Source: CAYZZA01 sp964482685
GTDB lineage: Bacteria > Bacillota > Bacilli > Lactobacillales > Carnobacteriaceae_A
Assembly (NCBI GenBank): GCA_964482685.1
Contig: CAYZZA010000013.1
Span: 1 to 30,518, forward strand
DNA: 30,518 nucleotides
Reading direction: 5' to 3'
Part shown: positions 24,072 to 30,518 of the stretch, in pieces
Numbering within the stretch: position 1 is the first letter of the stretch
How the letters are laid out: each line of letters opens with the position of its first letter
Program-made: the position numbers and the translations under genes
The notes under the pieces: model-generated
The model's input: the letters and a program-made list of their open reading frames with translations, nothing else
Told to the model about the DNA's origin: nothing
The model's database searches: none

Positions 24072-25250
24072 TTAATGGAAGTCTTCTCCCTCACCCGAAA
24101 ACATATAACTTCGGTAATGATACCGCATAGACATCACAAGTCCCACCCCAAGCATGTTGGCTAAGAGTGCCGAACCACCTTGAGAAATAAAAGGGAGAGG
24201 AATCCCCGTTAATGGAAGCAATCCGATGTTCATGCCGATGTTTTCTAAAACATGAAACACAATCATCATGATTACGCCAGTTGCGACATACGCGTAAAAT
24301 TCATTTTTTGTATGGAAAACGACACTGACCATTTGATAAATCAGCATAAAATAAATCAAAATTAGCGCTGCACCACCAATAAAACCAAAATTTTCCGCAA
24401 AGGTTGAAAAAATCATATCTGACTCTCGAACAGGTACGTATACTTCTGATACCCCAAACCCTTTTCCAAAAATCCGGCCAGACCCAATCGCTTTAAGCGA
24501 TTGAACCAACTGAAAAGATGCATTAGACGCATCGTGGTACGGATCCAACCATGAATCGACTCGTTTAAATTGGTATGTTCTAAAGCCTAGCTTGATCAAA
24601 AACTCGCGGTTGTAGACAACCGTGTAAATCAATGCCGCGGCCAAACCACCCGCGACCAAAAAGACAGGCACAAGAATCTGCCACCTTACTCCTGAGACAA
24701 GGATAACCCCTGCCATAATGGCTAGAAAAACCAAGGCGGTTCCTAAATCGGTTTGGACAAATATCAAGATGATTGGTGGAGCTGAGATACCTGCTATTTT
24801 TGCCAATAAATAAAAATCAGATTCGTTGGTATGGGTCAAATATTGGCTATTATGCTTGGTCACAACCCGAGCCAACATAAGGATATATGATATTTTAGCA
24901 ACCTCAGAAGGTTGAAACGTTAACGGACCAATTCGAAACCAACTTCGTGCACCAGCAGTTGCATAAAGCGGGCGGTCATACAAGAACAAGACCAGAATCA
25001 ACAACACAATTCCTAACCCGTAGGCATAAGGGGCAATTTTCCATAGTTGCTCAGAATCAAACTGCATCATCACAATCACTGAGATTGTTCCTATAACAAA
25101 CCAGATGGTTTGCATAATGGTAGGAACAAGAGACCCTTCTGCAATGAGATACGTCGTCGCAAAAAGAGTGGAAACACTAATTAGTGCCAGCAATAAGACC
25201 GACAAAATAATGCCGTAGTCTATTTTTGATTCTTTTTTTTCATTTTGCAT
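24072..25250 (-). CDS. rodA: RodA, SEDS-family peptidoglycan glycosyltransferase
   Basis: This 392-residue membrane enzyme polymerises lipid II into glycan strands during cell elongation, with a class B penicillin-binding protein as partner. It has about ten helices. The SEDS signatures are ARSWFRIGPLTFQPSEVAK near residue 106, VQTDLGTALVF near 165, VRESDMIFSTFAENFGFIG near 275 (with the catalytic-region Asp), and GIPLPFISQGGSALLANMLGVG near 347, the SEDS C-terminal signature. The ATG follows GAAGGAGAAAAC. A leader of about 200 bases separates it from its promoter. RodA, rather than FtsW, is supported by the QPSEVAK and ESDMIF forms, though the two are close. Confidence 0.93.
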   Translation of the reverse strand: MQNEKKESKIDYGIILSVLLLALISVSTLFATTYLIAEGSLVPTIMQTIWFVIGTISVIVMMQFDSEQLWKIAPYAYGLGIVLLILVLFLYDRPLYATAGARSWFRIGPLTFQPSEVAKISYILMLARVVTKHNSQYLTHTNESDFYLLAKIAGISAPPIILIFVQTDLGTALVFLAIMAGVILVSGVRWQILVPVFLVAGGLAAALIYTVVYNREFLIKLGFRTYQFKRVDSWLDPYHDASNASFQLVQSLKAIGSGRIFGKGFGVSEVYVPVRESDMIFSTFAENFGFIGGAALILIYFMLIYQMVSVVFHTKNEFYAYVATGVIMMIVFHVLENIGMNIGLLPLTGIPLPFISQGGSALLANMLGVGLVMSMRYHYRSYMFSGEGEDFH

Positions 25251-25459
25251 AGTTTTCTCCTTCTATCTTTTCCAAACATGTGTGGCATTTGAGACTCTTT
25301 TCTTAACTTCTCTTTTTTGCTTCTTTTTTCTTTTGTAGGCGCTTTTGTTCCAACCATGTTTATTAAGATTGATTTTTAGAAAATCTTTGAGAACTTAACG
25401 CTAAACGTCTCTTCCAAGCTTTCGTTTTCTCGTTCTTTTTTCGGCAAGTAGTCTAATCT

Positions 25460-25465
25460 ATTATA
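25460..25465 (-). promoter_or_regulatory. rodA promoter (-10 element)
   Basis: A perfect TATAAT on the minus strand lies about 20 bases past the YihY stop. The -35 (TTTTAA region, 16-base spacer) is weak. The leader to the rodA start would be about 200 bases with no convincing open reading frame or known riboswitch. Confidence 0.45.
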
Positions 25466-25481
25466 TAGGAAACAACTCAAA

Positions 25482-26522
25482 TTAAAAGAGGTGTGAATCC
25501 TTTTCGTCTTTTGCTTCTTTATCTGTCCATGCCTGTGCTTCTTTTTGATCTAAATGAATCACATGGACTAATTTTCGTTTTAACAACACCGTATCTTCGG
25601 CTGGGTACGTAGGGGTTCCTTCTTGTTCCAACTCTTTTTGTTTTGTGTGTGCGCGGTGATACTCTGAAACTGTTTGATTTGTTGTAACTTCAAAGTAAAG
25701 AGAATTTAGAAGCGCCCCTAAAAAAGTAACCATCCCAGATATATATAAAAAAAGCATTAAGATGATAAATCCACCAAACGTACTGTTGGTTACTGCGTCT
25801 CCACCAGTGAATTTTGTGTACAAAGAAAAAAACTGGGACAACAAAACCCATCCAATTGTTGAAAATACTGTCCCTGGAAGTGAATATTTTAGCTTTAGAT
25901 GATGTTTTGGAAATACATGGTACATGATTAAAAAGAACAAGAACAAAATCAAGACAAGAACTACCCATCTAAAACCTAGAATGCGCTGAATAAGTGGGAA
26001 ATCAATACCAATCACCGTTTCCACAAACGCAAGGACTTGTCGCCCAAATGCCACTACAAACATAGTGCCCAATAAAATAGCGCCTAAAAAGACCATAAAC
26101 ACAAATGACAAAATGCGTGACACAAGATAATTGTCCTCAGAGTCAATCCCGTAAATCTGATCCAATACGGTGCGCAAGACGAGATTGATCTCACTAGCTG
26201 ACCAAATAGAGGTGATGAGTCCAATAGACAATACCCCTCCACTTGCACTGGTCAAATAAGTTTTGATGATAGGTTGGATAACTGCGTACACATTGCTTGG
26301 CAACCCGACAGACAAATACCCTAGTACTTCTTTTTGTGGGATGGGCAGCAAAGGCAATAAGTTTACAAACACCAAAATTAATGGAAACAACGATAGCAAC
26401 GTGTAGTAGGCCATTTCTGCCGAACGGGACGTGAGATCAGCTCGCTCCCAATTTTTTTGAACGGTTTTGATAAACTGAATCAAGTTATCTTGTTTTGTCT
26501 TTGCTTCAACTGGTTCTGCCAT
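25482..26522 (-). CDS. YihY/BrkB family inner-membrane protein (UPF0761)
   Basis: This 346-residue membrane protein has six or so helices and unknown function. It was once called ribonuclease BN in error. The family start is ADLTSRSAEMAYYTLLSLFPLILVFVNLLPLL near residues 28-60, where AEMAYY is the typical block. GLITSIWSASEINLVL is near 100-115, and later TFGGFIILMLFLYISGMVTFLGALLN near 245-270. A charged cytoplasmic tail from about residue 280 (HRAHTKQKELEQEGT) is rich in Lys and Glu. The ATG follows GGAGGAG. It sits between the DUF2969 terminator and rodA. Confidence 0.9.
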   Translation of the reverse strand: MAEPVEAKTKQDNLIQFIKTVQKNWERADLTSRSAEMAYYTLLSLFPLILVFVNLLPLLPIPQKEVLGYLSVGLPSNVYAVIQPIIKTYLTSASGGVLSIGLITSIWSASEINLVLRTVLDQIYGIDSEDNYLVSRILSFVFMVFLGAILLGTMFVVAFGRQVLAFVETVIGIDFPLIQRILGFRWVVLVLILFLFFLIMYHVFPKHHLKLKYSLPGTVFSTIGWVLLSQFFSLYTKFTGGDAVTNSTFGGFIILMLFLYISGMVTFLGALLNSLYFEVTTNQTVSEYHRAHTKQKELEQEGTPTYPAEDTVLLKRKLVHVIHLDQKEAQAWTDKEAKDEKDSHLF

Positions 26523-26624
26523 AACGCTCCTCCTTTTTTCTTCTCCTCAACCACATAAAAGACAACTACATACATTTCTCTACCGCTACTTTACCAAAAG
26601 AGAGACGATTGTCTACTTTTATAT

Positions 26625-26668
26625 AAAAATCTCCAAAGCTGAAGAATACTTCAGTCTTGGAGATTTTT
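26625..26668. terminator. Terminator after the DUF2969 gene
   Basis: AAAAATCTCCAA and CTGAAG face CTTCAG and TTGGAGATTTTT around an AATA loop. T-runs lie on both sides. It ends the leftward DUF2969/Na-Pi transcript. Confidence 0.88.
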
Positions 26669-26679
26669 CGTTTTCTTTT

Positions 26680-26913
26680 TTAATTGTGTAAGTTGTACTC
26701 TCGTAAGATTGCTTCTACGCCATCATTTAAGGTAGGAAATGTTTGTTCTCGACCAGATGGAAAACAAGCAATGACAGATTCGTCTTTTTCTTGTGTCACA
26801 CTTCCAACGGTTTCTCCATGAATTTGAACATGAACTTTCAAGTCGCCTTCTGTGGAGCCTTTTACTTCAATCAATTCCACAGGAATCGTACCAGACTTTT
26901 TCTTTCTAGACAT
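26680..26913 (-). CDS. DUF2969 family protein
   Basis: This 77-residue cytoplasmic protein of unknown function belongs to a family largely confined to Lactobacillales. It opens MSRKKKSGTIPVEL, has a strand-rich middle (DLKVHVQIHGETVGSV), and ends with the typical EAILREYNLHN. I start it at the ATG at 26913, about ten bases from GGGAG. A longer reading frame upstream (MKDLVRNDKK...) has no such support. It follows the Na/Pi cotransporter by 72 bases on the same strand. Confidence 0.85.
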   Translation of the reverse strand: MSRKKKSGTIPVELIEVKGSTEGDLKVHVQIHGETVGSVTQEKDESVIACFPSGREQTFPTLNDGVEAILREYNLHN

Positions 26914-26985
26914 GCATGTTTCACTCCCTTTCTTTTTGTCGTTGCGTACCAAGTCTTTCATAATCTATCGAATGATGTGAGAGAT

Positions 26986-28710
26986 TTAAGCGTCATCTGA
27001 AGCCAAGTGGACGTGTTTTTTCATCCCTGGTTGGTTGACATTAAAGGGATACCGAATCCCTAATGTATGTTTGGCTATTTTTACCGTATGGTCACTGATT
27101 CGTTCCAAGTTCGAGACAATGTCTACAAACAGAATTCCATCAGATGGACGCCCAATTCCCTCGTTCAAGCGAGCAATGTATCGATTTCGAATACTTCGTT
27201 CCAATTCATTTACTTCTTTCTCGCGATCAATGACACGGTGGGCTGCTTTGTAATCATCTTCTACAAAGGCTTGCATACATTCTTCGATGTTTTTTCCGAC
27301 TAACCCAAACAATTGCACAAGGTCATCATCATAAAACACCCTTTTTGTTTCTTCTTTGAGTTTGTTTGCTCTATTGTTTTTTTGTGCCACTTGCATAGCT
27401 TCTTGAATATTTTTCACAATATTTTCGCAGTGATCGCCAATTCGTTCCAAATATTTTGTAACGTCCAAAATAATTCCTTGCTCATTTGTATTTGTTTCAG
27501 TTAAGTTATTCTCAGAAATTTTCATGACGTAGTTGGTTAAGCTATGGTCAATTTGATTGACCACCTCTTCCAATTTCAAAACGTCTCCTCTGCTTTCTTC
27601 ATCTTGGTTTGTGTAATGATTAAACGTAGCAGCAAATTCTTCTGTGACAAACTTGCCCATTTGTCCAATCTCAAGACGCGCTTGGTTTAATGCAACCGAT
27701 GGGACTCCTTGCAGCAATTTGGCGTCTAAATGCGATGGATCATATTCAATCAATCGTTCTTCTCCTGGGATAAGTCGTGTGACTAATTTCACAAAGAAAT
27801 CAATAAACCAAATTTGAACCACAACGTTCAAAACGTTAAAGATACCGTGGGCAAAAGCCAGTTGCATCTCTGGATTTAAGTTTAAAGCTTGTGAAATAGA
27901 GACTAAGACAATGGTAAACACAGGCAAAATAGCGAGTATGAAGACCGTTCCCAACAAGTTAAAGATGACATGAAACGCAGAAGTGCGCTTTGCAGTCAAA
28001 CTTGCTCCGGCAGATGCGATTACCGCAGTAATTGTTGTTCCAATGTTGCTTCCAAATAAAATAGGTAGTGCTGCTCTCAATGTGACACTGCCGTGTCCAT
28101 ACAATTCCTGTAAAATCCCGATGGTAGCACTAGAACTTTGCATGACCAATGTCATCCCGGTTCCGGTTAACACACCCAACGTAGTACTATCTGACAAGCG
28201 AACCATCATGTCTCTAAACTGAGGCAAGTTTTCTAATGGACGCATACCAGCCCCCATTAGATTGAGTCCAAAAAACAAAGCTCCAAACCCAAAAATGACT
28301 TGTCCTATCGCGTTGACAAAGCTTCGTTTAGAAAAGAAGAGGAGCAATGCCCCTACACCCATGATGGGCAGTGCATACGCACCGATATTAAATCCAATAA
28401 TAAACGCAGTAATGGTCGTTCCAACGTTGGCCCCCATGACTACTCCGATAGCCTGTTTTAATGTCATGAAACCAGCACTGACTAATCCAACAACAAGTAC
28501 CGTCGTTCCAGAACTACTCTGAATCAATACGGTAACAATAATTCCAGCCATCACAGCTCGAAGAGGGGTAGAGGTAAATTTATTTAAAATATCCTTGAGT
28601 CGATCTCCGGCAGATTTTTGAAGCCCATCTCCCATATACTTGAGTCCAAACAAAAAGATCCCCAAGCCACCAATAAATTGGAAAATCATGTCTTGATAAT
28701 TTAACTGCAC
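26986..28710 (-). CDS. Na+/Pi cotransporter family protein (NptA/YjbB type) with PhoU-like domain
   Basis: This 574-residue membrane protein is predicted to move phosphate with sodium. Two inverted Na/Pi repeats carry the hallmark VLIQSSSGTTVLV near residues 55-67 and VMQSSSATIGILQ near 190-202. Helices span about 1-330. The C-terminal part (about 360-560) is helical and resembles PhoU, with TKYLERIGDHCENIVK near 430 and VSNLERISDHTVKIAKH near 535. I start it at a GTG at 28710, seven bases after GGAGG (28718-28722), not at upstream ATGs, because the resulting QLNYQDMIFQF matches family N-termini. A promoter and a paired hairpin lie upstream. Confidence 0.9.
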   Translation of the reverse strand: MQLNYQDMIFQFIGGLGIFLFGLKYMGDGLQKSAGDRLKDILNKFTSTPLRAVMAGIIVTVLIQSSSGTTVLVVGLVSAGFMTLKQAIGVVMGANVGTTITAFIIGFNIGAYALPIMGVGALLLFFSKRSFVNAIGQVIFGFGALFFGLNLMGAGMRPLENLPQFRDMMVRLSDSTTLGVLTGTGMTLVMQSSSATIGILQELYGHGSVTLRAALPILFGSNIGTTITAVIASAGASLTAKRTSAFHVIFNLLGTVFILAILPVFTIVLVSISQALNLNPEMQLAFAHGIFNVLNVVVQIWFIDFFVKLVTRLIPGEERLIEYDPSHLDAKLLQGVPSVALNQARLEIGQMGKFVTEEFAATFNHYTNQDEESRGDVLKLEEVVNQIDHSLTNYVMKISENNLTETNTNEQGIILDVTKYLERIGDHCENIVKNIQEAMQVAQKNNRANKLKEETKRVFYDDDLVQLFGLVGKNIEECMQAFVEDDYKAAHRVIDREKEVNELERSIRNRYIARLNEGIGRPSDGILFVDIVSNLERISDHTVKIAKHTLGIRYPFNVNQPGMKKHVHLASDDA

Positions 28711-28744
28711 AGCCAATCCTCCGTCTATCATATTGTGTTTTCCA

Positions 28745-28803
28745 CACGTACAGTACAAAACATCTTGTCATGTGTTGAGATGTCTTTTTCTTCCGACACT
28801 GTA
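28745..28803 (-). other. Nested hairpin in the Na/Pi cotransporter leader
   Basis: On the minus strand, GTACAGT (outer) pairs with ACTGTAC. Inside it, AAAGACATCT pairs with AGATGTTTT over nine bases, including one G-U pair. It lies in the roughly 95-base leader between promoter and GTG start. No T-run follows, so it is not a terminator; a regulatory fold is plausible but unrecognised. Confidence 0.45.
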
Positions 28804-28811
28804 CTAGTTTC

Positions 28812-28840
28812 ATTTTACATGTTCACACATGAGAGTGCAA
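28812..28840 (-). promoter_or_regulatory. Na/Pi cotransporter promoter
   Basis: On the minus strand: TTGCAC (28835-28840), a 17-base spacer, and TAAAAT (28812-28817). TTTACA hexamers on the plus strand at 28841-28846 and 28863-28868, 22 bases apart, lie just upstream. Confidence 0.6.
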
Positions 28841-28925
28841 TTTACATTTGTCCATAAAAGCCTTTACATGTGTGTTTTTTCATAAAGTTTTCAGAATTTA
28901 GCCCGTATGATGTGAAAAGACTTAT

Positions 28926-30023
28926 TTAAAATCCGCGGGATGCACCCCCGCCTCCGGAAGAGCCACCTCCACCAAAACTACCACCTGACCCTCCAAATGG
29001 ACCTTGGTCTTGGTTACGGATACGCTCGGCTTCTTGTCTCCGACGTAATTCAAATGCTTCTTTTACCAAGTAAGCTTGAATCATTTGTTCGGTGATGCTT
29101 CCACGTGGATGGGTTTTTTCCAATGCACGCATCGCACGATTGCGGTCTTTTTCTTCTTTTTCTTTTCGTTGTCTTTCCAAATCAATACGTCGTTTATACG
29201 CAATCATCTCTTCTATATCTGCATGCGCACCACCGTGATGCTTGGCATAAAAGGCAGTGGCCTCTTTTTCTAATTGTCGGCGTGCTTCTATTCTACGCGC
29301 CTCTTGCCTTTTATTCCATTTTCTTAGTGCCACAAAAAGCCATACGATACCCAGCCCAAGCAACACAAGACCGGCGTAAATGATTTTTTTCGTTCGAGCA
29401 GCTTGTTCTTGCTTGAGTTGATCAATTTGGCTAGACGACGGTTCCACAAAGTTTTGATCACTGTCTACTTCGATAAAATACTCTGCTTTGACCTCTTCCA
29501 CTAAATCGTCGTAAATCCCTGCAAGTCCTTCATCAAATGCATCGTCTTGAAGGGCACCAAGATGGTCATCCAAAATCCGACCTGCTTTTCCATCTGGAAT
29601 CCGTCCTTCCAAACCATATCCCACTTCAATCTTTATTTTGCGCTCTTGCTTGGCAAATAATACCAACACACCATTGTCTTCTTTTTCTTGTCCAATACCC
29701 CATTGCTCAAATACCTCTACTGCGTATTCTTCCACGGACATTCCTTCTAACGACTCGACCGTTATAACCACAATTTGCGGTTGGCTTCGAGTTTGTTCAA
29801 ACCTCACCCCCGTATCAATGATGGTCGCTTCCGTTTTGTCTGATAGGACATCCGCACCGTCTAACACATAAAAAGAAGAAGTAGGCGTGGGATATGTAGG
29901 TGCTGCCAAAACCTCTATTGTCCCTAGTCTGCCAACTAACCAGATACAAAAAAAGAAAAGCCATCTGTGTGTGGATCTTTTTGATTTTTTCGACGTACGT
30001 TCTACTTGTATCGTTTGTTTCAT
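28926..30023 (-). CDS. TPM-domain membrane protein (YgcG type)
   Basis: This 365-residue protein appears exported and membrane-anchored. A basic N-terminus leads to a signal segment at residues 20-40 (cleavage likely near VLAAPTYP). The TPM domain (DUF477) spans about 52-178: FYVLDGADVLSDKTE, then QIVVITVESLEGMSVEEYA, GVLVLFAKQERKIKIEVGYGLEG, and DDAFDEGLAGIYDDLV. A membrane helix lies at 214-233. The following cytoplasmic part (235-335) is highly charged and likely coiled-coil. The end is Gly- and Ser-rich, closing with GGASRGF, which is typical of this family. Family members have been linked to photosystem repair or phosphatase activity; the role in Firmicutes is unknown. The ATG follows GGAGGG. 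Confidence 0.85.
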   Translation of the reverse strand: MKQTIQVERTSKKSKRSTHRWLFFFCIWLVGRLGTIEVLAAPTYPTPTSSFYVLDGADVLSDKTEATIIDTGVRFEQTRSQPQIVVITVESLEGMSVEEYAVEVFEQWGIGQEKEDNGVLVLFAKQERKIKIEVGYGLEGRIPDGKAGRILDDHLGALQDDAFDEGLAGIYDDLVEEVKAEYFIEVDSDQNFVEPSSSQIDQLKQEQAARTKKIIYAGLVLLGLGIVWLFVALRKWNKRQEARRIEARRQLEKEATAFYAKHHGGAHADIEEMIAYKRRIDLERQRKEKEEKDRNRAMRALEKTHPRGSITEQMIQAYLVKEAFELRRRQEAERIRNQDQGPFGGSGGSFGGGGSSGGGGASRGF

Positions 30024-30053
30024 CTAATTCCCTCCTTTTTGGGTTATTTTCTT

Positions 30054-30079
30054 GTATGTATAGGTTTGTATCTACATAC
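30054..30079 (-). promoter_or_regulatory. Inverted repeat ahead of the TPM gene
   Basis: GTATGTA and TACATAC are 7-base arms around 12 bases, 31 bases upstream of the start codon. It could be an operator or a leader hairpin. No regulator is recognised. Confidence 0.3.
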
Positions 30080-30372
30080 GTGTTCCTTGGAGCTACTCCT
30101 GTCTTTCAGGTAAATCTTCCTCACATACACAGCTGTGTGGATATTTCGCGTCTCTTCGTGACAAACACCTCTTCATCTCCGACTTTCGTTCTTGAGTGAA
30201 GACGTACCATTTCTCACAGTCCCTTCTTCCATCTTATCATGTTCATGCCTCTTTTATGAATGCAATTCCTTTTTCTTTTTTTGCGTGTGCGCCCTCTTGC
30301 CCTATTTTAGTTGAAGAGTCTTCTTTTTTTCCTGCCTTGTTCTTTAGATACGAGTACGTTATAGTAGAAACA
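30080..30372 (-). other. Long non-coding stretch, possible structured leader of the TPM gene
   Basis: No credible gene is present. On the minus strand there are several short stems: GGAG-TAG-CTCC (near 30095), a CTTCACTC/GAGATGAAG fold (near 30170-30205), and the palindrome ACACAGCTGTGT (30127-30138). A weak -10 (TATAAC, near 30358) could drive a transcript of about 300 bases into the TPM gene. I do not recognise a known riboswitch or small RNA. The remainder out to 30518 is AT-rich. Confidence 0.3.
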
Positions 30373-30414
30373 TTCGAAAAAATCGTGTGCAAAAAACACA
30401 CACACTTTTTCGAA
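30373..30414 (-). terminator. Hairpin terminator near the right edge
   Basis: TTCGAAAAA and GTGTG face CACAC and TTTTTCGAA. On the minus strand, ATTTTTTCG follows the inner stem. It probably ends a transcript entering from the right, beyond the window. Confidence 0.5.
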
Positions 30415-30518
30415 ACATAATCCTTAAATAGGAAGAAAGAAATAATATCGTAAAAAATATACAAAGAGAAAGTACAGGAACCCTCTTTATATATGTGGAG
30501 ATAGCACAAGTCCCACAC

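Noticed and set aside
30121..30210. 29-codon minus-strand frame starting MVRLHSRTK
   Set aside because: The composition looks coding-like but the ribosome site is poor and no homology can be judged at this length.
30243..30518. Minus-strand reading frame open to the right edge
   Set aside because: It spans a hairpin terminator and AT-rich sequence, and its N-terminal part has no protein-like pattern. The last 35 codons are hydrophilic, so a decayed gene cannot be excluded.
1..30518. CRISPR array, prophage, insertion sequence or defence system
   Set aside because: No direct-repeat arrays, transposase, integrase, or defence-type proteins were seen; nearly every gene is a recognisable housekeeping or transport function.

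Overview
This window looks like ordinary chromosome from a low-GC Gram-positive bacterium, most likely order Lactobacillales. The lactic-acid-bacterium signs are a DUF2969 gene, a stand-alone GcvH-like protein with no glycine-cleavage partners, a Met T-box ahead of metN-metP-metQ, and the yutF-yutD-yunD neighbourhood with a Lit/TIGR01906 membrane protein. A Carnobacteriaceae- or Aerococcaceae-like host is my guess; the sequence alone does not settle the genus. About three quarters of the genes are on the minus strand. Tandem rRNA-type promoters at the left edge also fire leftward, so the replication origin probably lies to the right.

Layout, left to right. 1-355 has no gene but holds two strong leftward promoters and an rRNA-leader-like motif. 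356-3377 (minus): S1-domain RNA-binding protein, degenerate Nudix-like protein, pgi and a GNAT acetyltransferase. 3570-4754 (plus): a PatB/MalY C-S lyase. 4921-6512 (minus): cyclophilin and an MscS channel. 6735-8798 (plus): YuiD-like PAP2 relative, ferredoxin/flavodoxin-NADP reductase and phosphatidylglycerophosphatase A. 8862-12453 (minus): a compact operon of yunD (broken), yutD, yutF and lit. 12637-14279 (plus): a class-I glutamine amidotransferase and an aldo-keto reductase. 14498-20309 (minus): a complete oligopeptide ABC importer, oppA-B-C-D-F. 20466-23588 (minus): a methionine ABC importer, metN-P-Q, under a T-box. 23656-25250 (minus): rodA and gcvH-like. 25482-26522 (minus): YihY/BrkB membrane protein. 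26680-28710 (minus): Na/Pi cotransporter and DUF2969. 28926-30023 (minus): a TPM-domain membrane protein with a long, possibly structured leader reaching toward the right edge.

How the genes connect: oppA and metQ encode lipoproteins with clear lipoboxes, and the lit product is expected to remodel the N-terminus of exactly such lipoproteins. The opp and met importers both feed amino-acid supply, and metN-P-Q should respond to uncharged tRNA-Met. RodA, MscS, YihY, PgpA and YuiD are envelope functions.

I found no prophage, insertion sequence, CRISPR array, defence island or convincing new multi-gene system. The best second-look items are: a 10-base deletion in yunD that removes the metal-binding GNNE motif and shifts the frame while leaving a stop/start overlap; the T-box with an ATG specifier; a Nudix-fold protein without a Nudix box; the structured leaders of the Na/Pi transporter and TPM genes; and the rRNA-type promoters at the left edge.
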